Assembly (NCBI GenBank): GCA_019915015.1
Contig: JAHBBC010000052.1
Span: 51,127-115,126 of the forward strand
Origin: Auriscalpium vulgare
Lineage: Eukaryota > Basidiomycota > Agaricomycetes > Russulales > Auriscalpiaceae
Length of the DNA stretch: 64,000 bases
Direction of reading: 5' to 3'
Shown here: piece after piece, positions 45,717 through 57,328 of the stretch
Layout: each line of letters starts with the position of its first letter
Position numbering within the stretch: the stretch's first letter is position 1
Program-made: the position numbers and the translations under genes
Notes under the pieces: generated by a model
What the model saw: only the letters and a program-made list of their open reading frames with translations
The model's database searches: none
What the model was told of the DNA's origin: nothing

Positions 45717-46403
45717 TCATAGCTTAAGTACTACGCTATAGAGTAGACCTGTGGACAGCGAGGATTCGAGTTCTCGCTGTGTGCTCGTGCTCACTATCGG
45801 AGCTACCCGCTGCGGTCCAGGCGCTATCCTCGTCATCTGTAGTTCTCCGAGAAGGGCGGCAGCGTCCTCATTGCCGTCGAAGTCCCCGTCATCATCGTCG
45901 GTGCGGGGGTCGACGTTAGCGTTGCTGTCAAAGTCCTGCACAGCCTTGGCGTGCTGAGGACGCACCCCGCGCGCGACCTCAATCGCGCGGAGGTTCCAGC
46001 GCGTGCCAAGTGTGTGGATGAGCCGCACGCAGTCCATCACGTCGTTGATCGCCTCGCACGCGCTTCGAGGACGCGACGAAGCGCACCGGGCAGCTGCCCC
46101 ACTCGGTTGCGAAGCAGCACAGCGGGTCGACGCGATCGTGCGTGGCTCGGACGGGTACGGGATGGCGAAGAAGCGTATGGCTTGGTGCAAGTCGACGATG
46201 CTGCTCCATGCGCCGCATGCTGAACCGGCGGTCATGGTGACGTAGACGGCAGGGCCGGTGTGAGAGAAACACGTAGGGAGCGATGCGTCCTCCGTGGCGG
46301 CGCTGAGCACACGCCACACGTCGACGCCTTCGGTGGTGCGTGGCTTGTCATGCGCAGACTGGTGAAGCTCTTCGGTCATGCGCTTCTCGAGCTCCGCGCC
46401 CAT
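45717..46403 (-). CDS. hypothetical protein, 228 residues
   Basis: A single long frame with coding character: MGAELEKRMTEELHQSAHDK at the start, AVYVTMTAGSACGAWSSIVD and INDVMDCVRLIHTLGTRWNL in the middle, and an acidic stretch (DDDDGDFDGNED) before the end. The start may lie further upstream, because GC-rich repeats (GGGCGTGGGATGGG) continue in the 5' direction. Family not recognised. Confidence 0.4.
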   Translation of the reverse strand: MGAELEKRMTEELHQSAHDKPRTTEGVDVWRVLSAATEDASLPTCFSHTGPAVYVTMTAGSACGAWSSIVDLHQAIRFFAIPYPSEPRTIASTRCAASQPSGAAARCASSRPRSACEAINDVMDCVRLIHTLGTRWNLRAIEVARGVRPQHAKAVQDFDSNANVDPRTDDDDGDFDGNEDAAALLGELQMTRIAPGPQRVAPIVSTSTQRELESSLSTGLLYSVVLKL

Positions 46404-48695
46404 CCCACGCCCACGCCCATCCCACCTTTGAGTTTGCGCTCACATTCGGAGCCGTAGCCAGTGCTCGCTCTCATCAGGCCGGTCTGTGAGGCGGTGGCTT
46501 GTTCGGCATGTTGACAAGAGAGGCTCTAGACTCGCGCGCAACTTCTTCTTGCTTGTTTGCGGAGCAATCTTCGTTGAAGACCAGAGAGCAGACCATGGGG
46601 AGTGATAGCCTTCGTCACAGTTTGTGTGGCAGGCTGGATGAAGGTAAGCCGTCTAGAACAGAGCCTGGTTTATGTCGAGGATGGAGGATGCCGGGGCATG
46701 TGTCGGAATCCCGGACTGTCTAGCCGATGACGGGTGCAAGCTGATCTCGTACGCAGAGCGGCGCTTGGCTTGCGAACACCTGATCACGATACAGCGGATA
46801 TCTGATTCGTACCCTGCTGCGTTGATATAATTTTGTCAGCGACTAAAGATTGCTTAGGCGGGAAAACTCACCCTGAGGTAGATGTCGAGGAGGACGCAGG
46901 TGCGCGGAGTTGGACTGAATGCAAGGTAAGGCATCTGGCCTAGGCCATAACCTGAGGCAGAACGATCGCCGCACCAGTGCAATTCGCTTCCCGTCAGAGT
47001 CCACGTCATTTCTAGCTCTCACTGGTCGATGAGACGCTACTTTGTGTGCAGCCTGCTGTGCTTCAGTCTGGGCCTTCCGTTCCATGGCTTTCCTTGACAG
47101 CGCAAACAACGACCAATGTGAGCTGGCTCCTCGATGGCTAGTCGCTGCGAGGCCGGCGGTGGCGGAGGTGACGCGACAGAGCAGAACGGCCGGCTAAGTT
47201 GGCTCCGACGGCTGGACCTGCTCGCGGAAAGTGGCGGGTACCGCGTCCGTATGCGGTGGACGTCGCTGGCCAAGGCTGCGTGCACACGCAGGCTAGAGTC
47301 GATGGAAGAATGAGGACGCGCCGCATGAGCTGGGCAAGCTCGGAGGTCGTGCGGGCTGGGCGAGAAATTGACGTGGCAGAAAGATGGTGGACAGGGGGCA
47401 GTGTTTGAGCACAAATGAAGGGCGGGGGATCGTAGGACAGCAGGGCAAGGGGCCGGAACAGGAGGACAACGAAGGAAGGCTCATCAAAAAGGGTAAAGTT
47501 TGAGCAGACTTTGAACGATTGGCGCTGTTGAGCGCAACAGCGTGGCCGTGGGCGTCGTCGGTGTGTGGAGGCGAGAGCGTTCCCGAGGCGGTCTGGACGG
47601 CGGGGCACGCGCTGGCGGTAAGGACATGGCTGTGGCGACAGCGCGCGCTGGGGAGGTGGGATGGGGGCGGCGACTACGGCGGGCGCAGAAGTGACGGCAC
47701 AGACCCTTCTTGGAGCGCAGAATGAAGCGCTGTGCGTAGGGCTCGCACGAGAGGGGGTGCCCTTGGTATAGCTGCCGCCAGCGCTTTCACGCGTCCTTCT
47801 GCAACTTCGCATTGCGCACGGCCTCCATTTTCACGCGCAGGTCGCCGCCAGTCTGTAATTTTGGACACGAAAGTGTCTACGCTAGCAACACCGCTTGGAG
47901 GCGGTGACGCCATGTTTGGATGCTGCGACGGAGGATGCAGAGGTGTGTCGGGCATCGTCAATCCGCTCACTGGTAGTCTGAGGAGGCGGTGTCAAAACGA
48001 CAGATAGAGAGAAAAGTGGAGAGGCGTACGGTGACTTGATCGATGCCCTGTTCCCATCCATCCCATCAAGACAACGCTCGTTTCGGAAGCGATCTGCCGC
48101 CTTCTCATCATGCAACATGCAAATCTTGTTCCATGCATCGTCCTCGTTGACGACGCTTTTGCAGTCTGGTGGGTGTGACGCCGGTCTTGGGTGGGGATGC
48201 CGTGGGGCCTTGGGATAGAGGGACATCTAGTCCGCGTAAGGACAAGCTGCGGCACAACTACCTGTCATGAACTGCAAGCGTAGTCCAAGTAATGTGTGCG
48301 GGAATGTGGGGAAGAGCAGATGACGGCCGCAGTACTAGCTGTCCTCGAAAGGAGCAAAGGCGGTTATGATAGCTGAAAAGACAGCAAATCTCGGTGAGGA
48401 ACGTGTGCAGACTTGAGCTGGCGTACATACGCACCTGGTGGCTACCCAGAAGCATCCCACCCAGAGTGCCTCTACCCCGGATTCCCTGAATGCTGGTCAG
48501 GCAGCAGTGTGGATGAGTTGTAGCCAAGAGATAGGTCAACGACTAGTTGAGAACGAGATCTGACGACTTGTCGCTTCAGAAATACGAAACGTAAAACGTG
48601 TGGCGCGAGCAAGTCGAAATGGTCACGTGGCTGCTCCAGAAACCGCACGCCGCACGCCGCGTCATTTCCTGTCGCATCCCTCTTGCCCTCTTACC
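46404..48695. other. region with weak minus-strand coding signals only
   Basis: Minus-strand pieces look coding in part, for example near 46.9-47.1 kb (FALSRKAMERKAQTEAQQAA) and 48.05-48.2 kb (WNKICMLHDEKAADRFRNER followed by a donor-like site). I could not join them into a gene. Confidence 0.3.
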
Positions 48696-49560
48696 ATGAC
48701 CAACGTCACTCCACTTACCACCATCCCCTCCTCCAAACGATTTCACTGCCGAGTACATCCCCCCTCCCAGGACGACGCCGGCTTTCACAAGCCTACAGCT
48801 CGAGCCAGAAGCCTAGGTACGTTCTTTGCTCTCATTTGATGATGCTAGTCAACGACAGAATCCAGGCACGGACAACGATGGCACTGAGAACAACGCGGGA
48901 ATCGACAAGCTCGTTGTCTACTGAGCAGCTCGAGCCAAGAGGAAGCTGAGGTGCGTCGTCGTCTTCGCTCTCACCTCGACCTTCGCTGACATTTGTTCAT
49001 ACAAGTGAGCACCGGGGTCGAGATGCGGACACACGTCGAAGCGGTCGACTTGCGACAAGTCAACACCGACGGTGTCGAAAGTACGCCCCGCGACAAAGTG
49101 AGTCTACGTTAACTTTCACTAACGAACTATCTCATGTAAGTGATGGTCAGGCTCAATACGCAGGCACGTCGAAGCGGTCGAAGCACGGCATGACGTTGAA
49201 AGCACGCCCGGCAACGGAGTGAATTTTCTTGCGCATATATGCATCCCCCGCTGACCGTCGCACTGAACTCTTATTTAGACAAGATTTTGAGCGAGTCCGA
49301 GACCTACACCAAGGCCGCCGAGCAAAAACCCTGAGTAAGCGGAGCCTTTTGCTCGTGATACAAGCTTCCTTTTTGCCACAGCGTCCATGTTGAGTGGAGA
49401 CGACGCCAAGAAGATGACTGCGGACATGTATGGCCGCCTTCTATTCTCATCTCTGTACTGACATACCCGGAACCCCCAGCAGCGCCGAGGAACTCTCCAA
49501 AGAAACACTACGCGTTAGTGCGCTGGGTGAGTGCAACACGTGCATATATGCGCGATTATT
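48696..49560 (+). pseudogene. possible exon-duplicated gene, not resolved
   Basis: After ATGACCAACGTCACTCC there are several intron-like segments (GTACGT at 48811, GTGCGT near 48951, GTGAGT near 49099, GTGAAT near 49219). Exon-like pieces recur: CAGCTCGAGCC twice (48798 and 48929) and GTCGAAGCGGTCGA twice (about 49036 and 49167). No single frame runs through all pieces, so the gene is either decayed or spliced differently from what I tried. Confidence 0.25.
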
Positions 49561-50031
49561 CATTCTGATTTTCGTTCTAGATCAATAAGGTGTTAGGTCG
49601 AAGATTTCGTCCGCGAACAGTTTCCTGCGCCCCCATCTCTCTGCACAATGCCCCCAGCTATTCCGGTGCCGTCTTCCCACTCAGCCGTTCACCGGCTCAT
49701 CCACTATGGCCAGGTCACAACGCTCTCACGGCGCCGCCTCCACCTACGCCCGTTGGATGTACCGCCGAAGAAGAAGTCTGGCGCAAAGGGCAGACCCGAA
49801 GACGGTTCCTGTGGTGCGCGTGCTGCTCTGCTCTGCTTTGGGGCTTTGGATCGTCTTGTGCATGGGTCTCCGGCTTTCTGATAGGCTCGGTTCTTCTCTT
49901 ACATGTGTGGACAGACTGGTATTAGCCAGATTGTTGTAATTACAGTATTCTGATGCTGTCAAATGTCCCTTGTGCCTCCTTGAAAGCCCCGAAAGCGCCT
50001 GAAAGCATAATTAGCACCTTCAGTAGTTACC

Positions 50032-51274
50032 ATGAATGATATTACCTTACAACCTGTCGCAAGGGCTGTGAATACAGGCGTTCGATGCAAGCCTTACAGT
50101 GGATTACAAGGCCTACTCGATAATCTGGCGGGTGCTTATAACGAAGTTATCGCTCAGAGGGAATTAGGTTAACTACTTGCAACCGGGTCTGCCATCTGGT
50201 GGCCGAGTCCCGAATCTGGCGACGCTTGCGAACATTGCGACGGTTATAACCACCTATAACCAGCCGCAAGATATATGCACTTTTGCTGATGTGAGGACGA
50301 TGGCCGCACCGCGTTGCCTTGCTCCAACAGCGGGTCCCTTCCCGACCTCGATGAGCAGAAAGCGCAGTACTCCGAAACTGCATCTAGTGCGCCCAATATT
50401 TCCGGTCCCCAACATGAAAGCTCCTCTCTGAGCATTTTGCAAGCTTGGAGGCATTATGGAGCCATATCAACGATATTCAGTCCTAAAACACGCTACTTGT
50501 ATCTCAAGAAATTTGAAAAAACACACGAGTTGAAAATCGACGATTTTCCAGGAGCAAACAAAGCCTTCTTCACCAATAAACCCTCTCGCTTATTTGACCT
50601 GGACATACGGCATATACCAGACAACATATGCATATTGCCTCAGAATGTCACCATCCTGGAGTCAAAGGACATCAAATTTTGGGAAATCAAAGGTCGGACT
50701 ATCTTTTTCTTCAACGAGACTGGAGCTCCAGGGATATCGTTAAGTGAAAGCAGGTCGGTACCTTTTCAAGGAACTGGACACATGAATGGCAAAGACCTTA
50801 CCTCAAGTACTGATATGTCTGGGGTGTTCGATCCGCAGAAATGTTACAGGCTTAGAATTCGTGTAAGCAGCCACGTCATGTATGTAGGAACTCATGCCGT
50901 CAACTGCTAATGATTATCATTTCAGTGGCCTGGATACAAACCTCATGAAGGGACGATGAGGAATTGCAACGCAGTTGCAGAAGTTAACTTTGCGCAATTT
51001 GTGAAAAGAGCTTGTACGATCGTCGCATATTTCTTACAATGTGCCAAGGTACGTTGCTGACACCAGCACCATGCGTGTCCTGTTTATCACTCACGGAATC
51101 GCATAGTCTAATGACAAGAAAAATCGTGAAGGTTATAGGATAGGCAAATCTGAGTACGCGATCTCAAAAGAGGAGGTAGTCGTTTTTGGCGTCCTTCGCA
51201 CATCTGAGACACAGTTCTGCCCAATCTTAGGTTGGAAAAAAAGGGAAGATACACTGCCATCGTCTTCAACCTAG
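50032..51274 (+). CDS. multi-exon protein with WPGY domain, copy 2
   Basis: Well-supported exons are 50296-50862, 50926-51048 and 51107-51274, all in phase 0. A first exon at 50032-50168 (MNDITLQPVARAVNTGVR) is likely, but its joint is unresolved. The protein has a serine-rich start, YGAISTIFSPKTRYLYLKKF, a segment DNICILPQNVTILESKDIKF, then an intron exactly before WPGY. The C-terminal part (FVKRACTIVAYFLQ, EGYRIGKSEYAISKEEVVVF, FGVLRTSETQFCPILGW) aligns with the last exon of the gene at 37.7 kb. The gene is AT-richer than its surroundings. No known domain recognised. Confidence 0.65.
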
Positions 51275-52300
51275 AACTCAGGCCGCGAGCCAGGACAGGC
51301 CTAGTTTGGTTGACTGACATCGGAATTTAATTCATAACGGTGTCCAGCAGTCTAGATATCAACATGTATTTCTCCATAGCAAACGCACGGAATTCGACCT
51401 AGTCTCGCGATGAAACGCTGGGGGCAGCGCGTCGCACCCACAGCACGACTGTAATGTTCATGTCTATGAGACGCGCACCGTTCGGCGTAGACAGGCCGCG
51501 TGCGCCCGAAATCACGAGCGTGCAAAAGCGCGAGCGCGCACAACATCGCCTCGTAGGGAGCAGCATTGAATAGCAGCCGCGAGCCCGCGTAGCAGTCGAT
51601 CATCGTCGGCCACATGCGGCGTCAAATGGAGCGTGAATTCGGCGTATAAGAACCAGCTCATACGCAGGCGACTGCGCGAAGGCAGGCGCCGTGAGGCTTT
51701 TGCGGACAACGCAAAAGGCGTGGGTCGCAAAGTCAGCCCTGCTTTGTCACGACTGGCGAGAGTACGATGACCCAGAAGCCCCAGACGACGTCTGAGTGTG
51801 CGCCGGGCGACACTGAGAATCGTGCAGTCATGTTATGCGAGAAAACGACACAGGTAACAAGGCATACCGATGTGGTCGCTGACATGGTCTTGACGAGACC
51901 ACCCCCGAAGCAGCGGCGTGTCCATTCTGACAACTCGAAGGCATCGCTATACGCGCGGTCGACCGGCGGTACGGCGGGCCGGTCGGAATGACAGCGTTGA
52001 CTGACAGCTTCGAGTTGACGTTCTCGCGTTGCGATAGTTGACGAGTCCGGTTCAAAAGTTCTTGGCTGGTGCTGAGCGTAGCCCGCTGAACGGTCGGAGG
52101 GGACGCCATAGAGTCGAGGACGAGTCGAAGATTTGATGTGACATGGCGCCGCGCGGACCGGCGAAGGAGGGCACACGACCTCCTCGACCGGATTCCTACG
52201 CCCGTCGACGCACCATCAGACTTCCCCGACAAGCATGGGCGCGACCTAGCTGTGTGATTTCCCCAAGCACACCGAGTCAGCCTGGGGACAGCTACCAGCG

Positions 52301-52307
52301 TATAAAA
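52301..52307 (+). promoter_or_regulatory. TATA box of peptide gene copy 4
   Basis: TATAAAA lies 53 bp before the ATG at 52354, the same spacing as in copy 2. Confidence 0.5.
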
Positions 52308-52353
52308 CGCACTCACCGCTCGTCCGCGCCCAGCATTCCCGCCATCCCGCTCT

Positions 52354-52586
52354 ATGCAGCTCCCTATCTTGACTGCCCTCGCCGCCCTCGCTGCATTCGC
52401 GACCTGCGCGCACGCACTCCCCGCGCCCGCCGAGCGCACAGTCGATATGTCTCCTCGCCGCCGTCCAGCGGTGAGCGCCTGCTGATGGATGTCGGGTATA
52501 CCGCGGAGCTAGGCCTCCGCGGTGCGAAGAGCGTGCCTTGGTTGAAGCGCGCATCGTGGCCAGGCGACAATGAGCGCGTGAAGTGA
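52354..52586 (+). CDS. secreted PWLKR-peptide precursor, copy 4, cysteine-free variant
   Basis: The signal peptide and cleavage region are typical (ALAAFATCAHA then LPAPAERTV). The usual donor has changed to GATATGT. Instead a GTGAGC donor at 52471 and an acceptor at 52508 give a short 38-nt intron that keeps the frame, giving 64 residues. The core reads RGAKSVPWLKRASWPGDN: PWLKR is kept, but both cysteines are gone. This is either a diverged functional member or an early pseudogene. Confidence 0.45.
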
Positions 52587-53062
52587 GGTGGGATCAGAGA
52601 GGGCGGGAAGCGTGTGATGGATTGGAGAAGTACGGCCTGGGTGCATTCCCAGGAATAGATGGAAGGTGCGGGGGGAAGAGTCGATGATCGAGATGATGTA
52701 GTGCGCAGAGACTGTGGAAGAGCGAGGTCCAGCGCGCGCTAGGATGTATGGTGAGTGCGTGCGTCGGCGGGTTCGAGGTGGCCGCAAACACATCGGGATC
52801 TGCACGACGCCGGCGTCTTCTATCATACGGTAGATGCAGCGCGCGACTGGGTCCTCTGTGGCACCGCCCGCTCGACGTGCGCAGGGGTGCCCATAGACGC
52901 TCTAGCGGTCTCAGTCGACAACCGCACGCTCGTTCATACGATCCTGAGCGATAAAGTGGAAGTCTGCTGGAATCGAAGGCGGCGATGAGAGGTCGGCATG
53001 GAGGAATACAGAGACGTACTTACCGCCGTTCAACAGCCAGCCCTACCGGCACGATCCATCAT

Positions 53063-53260
53063 GTGATCTTCTTCTTCCTCCGTCATTTCTACTGTAGCCC
53101 TCTTCTCATCCTTCGATCACGCCGTCCGCATCTGTTGATGAGGCACGATGGGTTGGGTTTTATTGTTCTGTCTCTCGATGCGCATACGAGGCCTGACTGT
53201 CGAAACTAGAGGGGTGCGTGGCGCCAGTGACCTCGGCTGAAGCGCTCGCCGTGTACCAGG
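53063..53260 (+). pseudogene. PWLKR-peptide precursor, copy 5, decayed
   Basis: The leader (CCGGCACGATCCATC) and ATG are kept, but the second codon is TGA. The signal-peptide region is still alignable (CATCCTTCGATCACGC) and the core remnant TCGGCTGAAGCGCTCGCCGTG resembles copy 8. Confidence 0.6.
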
Positions 53261-54312
53261 CAGGGAAGAAACGATCGTAGTGACGAAGAGGTCTTTCGTT
53301 GATGTGAATGGGGAGTGCTGGTGCCACGGCTTCTGCAAAGTGTCGGTGCCGCGGCGGTAAAGTTGCGTGCGAAGTGGCGGGCAGTGGTAGGGCAAACGAC
53401 AGGGCGTACAAGTTGGTAATGACCTGTTAGACCATGTTAAAACATAGATCGCAATCAGGAAGTTAAGACGCACCGGCTGGGTTGTCCATTCTGCGATCGC
53501 GCTGGAAGTTCGATGCGCAGCACGCGCAGAGGTGGCGAGTAAGATCTCATGCAGTGAGCCTCAGAGTACCGGACGTGGTTGGAAAGAAGCAACAAGCGTC
53601 GTGGCAGTTACGCGCATTTCCTGGGACGTTCGTCAACAAGAGAAAGATAGAGAGATGATGTCGTACTCACCTCAACCGGGAATCCACGTCAACAGATGGG
53701 CCACCCGTGCTCTCTTCCAGCTACCTGTTCTCCCCATCCTGTCGCAGAAACGACGTCCTCAAGCAGCAGAGACGGAGAGATATGAATGGGGAGAGCGTTG
53801 TCGTGGAGGAAGCGAGGTGCTTGAGCATGGGCGCGCAGAATCCACGGTCGGCCCGGGACCCCGATCGCGCTGCCAGCAGGCACGCGCCGCACGTACGCGT
53901 CGCGGACGCACTCCCAGCGCGCAAAGCGGATGGTAACGCAGCCGACCTGCAGCTACATGCACGCATGTGTTCTTCAGTGTTGTTGCACAGACAGACGGTC
54001 GTCGATGTCGATGAGGACCAAGCGTTTGCCGGCGGACCCCCGCGACACCGGTCCCCGGGGTCCGTCGGTGCCAACGCATCGAGTCGCATTCTCCTCCTCG
54101 TACCTTACCTCTGCTGTCTACCTGGCAATCAATTTAACTGCCTCTTCGACCGGCCATCCCATTCTGTCTTGCGCCCGCGCGCCCGCGCGCCCGCCCGGTT
54201 CAGCACAGTGCCTCGAACGTCAGCGATGCTTCACCATCGGATCGGCCATCCCAAGTTGCCCGTGCGCCGCTTTTTTACTCTTCTTTTGCCACTTTTCTAC
54301 TCATGATCCAGC

Positions 54313-54734
54313 ATGTCCATCGTGACCTCGCTCGCAACAGCATCGACCATCGCTACGGCCCTTTCCCATACAGTACTTATAGCCGTGGTACGTCGTCCGA
54401 CTCATGGTTCCACTATCTGCTTCCTCCCGCGCTCTCGCACCTGCTCGTTTCTTGATCACCACGCCTCCATCCCCATGATTTGCAGACGCTTATTGCTCCA
54501 ACGTGCGCTCGTGCCTCTACACGATGCTGCACTGCAGACACGATGAGCAGATGTCAGCAAAACATGGGGAAGACGGACGGACTGGCGAGGAAGCGGATCG
54601 GCGCGAGTATCGAATCAACACGGCGGTGGGTTCTCGCTCGCGGTTGCTGCCGCGTGTTCATCCATATCGTGGAGGCCCGCGTTCTGTACAGCAGGAGCGT
54701 GCAGCGGGCGGTGCTGCTGCTATGTCATTTTTGA
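54313..54734 (+). CDS. two-exon small protein, repeat-associated
   Basis: Exon 54313-54387 and exon 54486-54734 join in phase 0 across a 98-nt intron, giving 107 resid­ues. The hydrophobic start (MSIVTSLATASTIATALSHT) could be a signal peptide or membrane anchor; the rest is Cys/Arg-rich (CARASTRCC, ARGCCRVFIHIVEARVLY). Related sequences occur at 28.6 kb and 59.5 kb, each after a CAG acceptor. Function unknown. Confidence 0.4.
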
Positions 54735-55135
54735 CGCACCGCACAGGCTAACGAGGAGCTCGAACATACAGGAACATGCGAGCTGCGACGCTGAAATTTC
54801 GCGGAGCTCGTCCAAGGAGGATGATAGGTGGTGATGGTACGCTCTATCGACGATGCAAACGCATCCTGCGGGATCTTTGGCACGCGTGCAGACCGCTGTG
54901 TGTGATTCGGCCTGTACATCTACGTGCCTACCCCGTTCTCGATGATATAGTATTCACTCTGACTCGCCGAATACTCAGATGCGCTCGGTCTCTTCAGCGA
55001 GTGACACCATCATGCACTGCAATTGAAATGAGTAGCAGTCATTAGACACCCGGCACGTAGATAATATGCAACGATGCGAGAGTGAGCATGTTCAGGCATC
55101 ATGATAACCTCAAGGGCGACGGGCGGGTAAGTTCG

Positions 55136-55451
55136 ATGCAGTTCCCCGCCTTCACTATCCTCGCCATCCTCATCACCCTTGCCGAATGTGTGACCAACAT
55201 GCACGCACTCTCTGCGCCTACCGTGAGTGCAGTCAGTATGCCTTGCGTATTCTCTGTCCGGCTAGCAGAGAGCAGACATTGGTGATTTCGGAAATCCATA
55301 GCCGGAGCTCCATGGCGCATGCATGCCTTGGCCAACGTGCGCAACATGCATAGACGAAGATGTAAATTTAATTTGGATCGTAGAGGGCGGAGGGCGGGAG
55401 GCGTGCGGCAACCCGGTGAAGGGCCGCGCTGCTCCGGAGTGGATGAAGTAG
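55136..55451 (+). CDS. secreted cysteine-rich paralogue, copy 6
   Basis: Exon 55136-55222 encodes a family-type signal peptide (MQFPAFTILAILITLAECVT then HALSAP). A 79-nt intron (GTGAGT...CCATAG) leads in phase 0 to 55302-55451, giving 78 residues. The C-terminal part begins PELHGACMPWPTCATCIDED: CxPW is kept while LKR is replaced, and there are four cysteines in all. The tail is longer than in other copies. An alternative acceptor at 55268 would give a shorter product. Confidence 0.45.
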
Positions 55452-55842
55452 ACGGATGATCAACTAACTATGCGACGGCCTCCCGCGACAGCTGGATTAG
55501 CGGCCTCCGCGCTGAAGAGTATGGGGAATCAGGTGCATCAGCGGACTGGAAGTGGCGACATACCTCATCGGAATTTGCACTGCGGTGTGCGTGGACTCAA
55601 AGACTCCGGAAGCGGAAAAACTGCTGCTGGGTAATCGAAAATAAATGCCTGGTTACAGCTTGGCACCGCCCGCTCGACGTGCGCGGTGCTGCCCGACAAC
55701 GCTCGAGCGATCTAGCTGGGCGGGCCGTAGGGCTCTGAGCGGGAAGGTAGAAGTATTCTGCAATAAAAGGCGGCTATTAGACGTCGTAATTGAGGAAATC
55801 AAACACATGCTTACGGCCCAGCCCTTAGCAGCGCGAACCACA

Positions 55843-56057
55843 ATGTGTTTCCGCTCCTTCCCTGCCATCGTTGCTGTCGCTCTCCTCGCGTCCTCCGCTC
55901 ACGCGATCCGCGCAAGTCAACGAGTGCACGATCGGTTAGTCCTCGATGTTCTTTCTCGATCCGCATATGCGGCCTGGCCGCCGACAGGAGCCGTCGCCAG
56001 GGCCCTAGGCCGAAGCTCTCGCCGTGCATCAAAGAGCAGGATGATCGGTCGCAGTAA
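55843..56057 (+). CDS. PWLKR-peptide family member, copy 7, diverged
   Basis: Exons 55843-55934 and 55988-56057 join in phase 2 across 53 nt, giving 53 residues. The signal peptide is intact (VAVALLASSAHA). In the core the aligned DNA is read in another frame than in copies 1, 2 and 8, giving RQGPRPKLSPCIKEQ. The shift in intron phase and loss of the CPWLKR reading suggest a decaying copy that happens to stay open. Confidence 0.35.
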
Positions 56058-57049
56058 TGACGAGATTCTTCATTGATGCGTGGTGAAGTGGATGGGTCGT
56101 TATGGCGCCGCGGCTCCGTAGATGCACTTGGACGTCGGTGGCGAGGCGCGTGAAGTGCGGACTGGTCACGGCGCATACATTTTGGTAAGTACAAATTGGC
56201 CTGTTCGACCACGGAAGAAGGAGATGACAAGCTAGATAGTGAGACTCACCTGTTGGGTTGTCCACGCTGCGATCTCGTAGCCTTCGACACGAAGCACACG
56301 GCATCGATGCGAGTAGACTCTCAAAGAGTAGACCTCGTGGTGAAAGGAGAAAGGGAGTGTCGTGAGAGTTAGGCATGTTTCCTAAGATGTTTGTCAGCAG
56401 GAGAAAGATCAAGAGGCGGTGCAGTAATGCTCACCTCGGCCAAGCTGAACGTCACTGATCCGCTCTCTTCCCGCTACCTGTCGTGCTCATCCTTTCGCAG
56501 AACCGACGTCCGCAGGCAACAAAACCAGAAGACGGTTGGTAGGAAAAAAAACATGTTAGCGTGTGGATTGGGCGGGGAGAGCTCGAGGTCGTCCTGAGAT
56601 GCGCGATAGACCGCGCGGGCGCGCCCTGCGCCGGTATCTTTGTGACATCGTGATCGCGGATGACACGGTTTTAGAGCGACTAATGTGACTCTTGAGGGAG
56701 AATGGACACAACGTGTGAGTGGGCCGACTTAGAGAGCGATGTTGAACGCTGCATACAGACCGTGGGCTTCGTGATGGAACCAGCGTGGGAGCGGATGGTT
56801 CGAGGCGTCCGTGTGGAACTGACCACCGGCAGGCACGCCCGACAACCTCGAGGAGTCCGCGCCGTGCAATGGCTCGAGGTGCGGCGCATGCTCGCCAGCG
56901 TCTGGCTCCCCCGCTCGACGTGCAGAGGCCCTGCCAAGCAGCGCTCAACTGGGCAACTTGACGGGCGTGAGCTCGGCACACGCGCTGGCTGTATGCACTG
57001 GCGCCGGAGCCTGCGTAGACGATCAGAAGTCGCTCGAGAAAGTGAAAAG

Positions 57050-57056
57050 TATAAAG
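57050..57056 (+). promoter_or_regulatory. TATA box of peptide gene copy 8
   Basis: TATAAAG lies 65 bp before the ATG at 57115, followed by the shared leader block (CGTGCTTACTGCC). Confidence 0.5.
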
Positions 57057-57114
57057 CGACGTGCTTACTGCCGTTCCACAGCCAGTCCGCTAGCCTCTCC
57101 CAGCACGATCCACC

Positions 57115-57328
57115 ATGCAACTCCCTGCCTTTTCTGCGCTCGCTGTCCTCGCGAACCTCGCGTCCATCGTCCACGGGCTTCCAGTGCCGGTCGATGGGCG
57201 CACCATTGGTTCGTCGCCTGTCTTCTTGCACCGCATACGAGGCTGACGTGTTGATGGCAGAGGAGCTGAATGCTCGCCTCTGTCCTTGGCTGAAGCGTTC
57301 TCCCTGTGACGGAGGGGAGAATAATTGA
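57115..57328 (+). CDS. secreted PWLKR-peptide precursor, copy 8
   Basis: Exons 57115-57208 and 57261-57328 join in phase 1 across a 52-nt intron (GTTCGT...GGCAG), giving 53 residues. The signal peptide ends VHG before LPVPVDGRT, and exon 2 encodes EELNARLCPWLKRSPCDG then GENN. The layout, intron position and core match copy 2 almost residue for residue, while the rest has diverged; that points to selection on the core. An upstream repeat block, TATA box and leader are present. Confidence 0.75.

Noticed and set aside
47138..47812. 224-codon minus-strand frame
   Set aside because: Pro/Arg/Ser-rich without any fold-like segment, and it overlaps equally long frames on the other strand. Not called.
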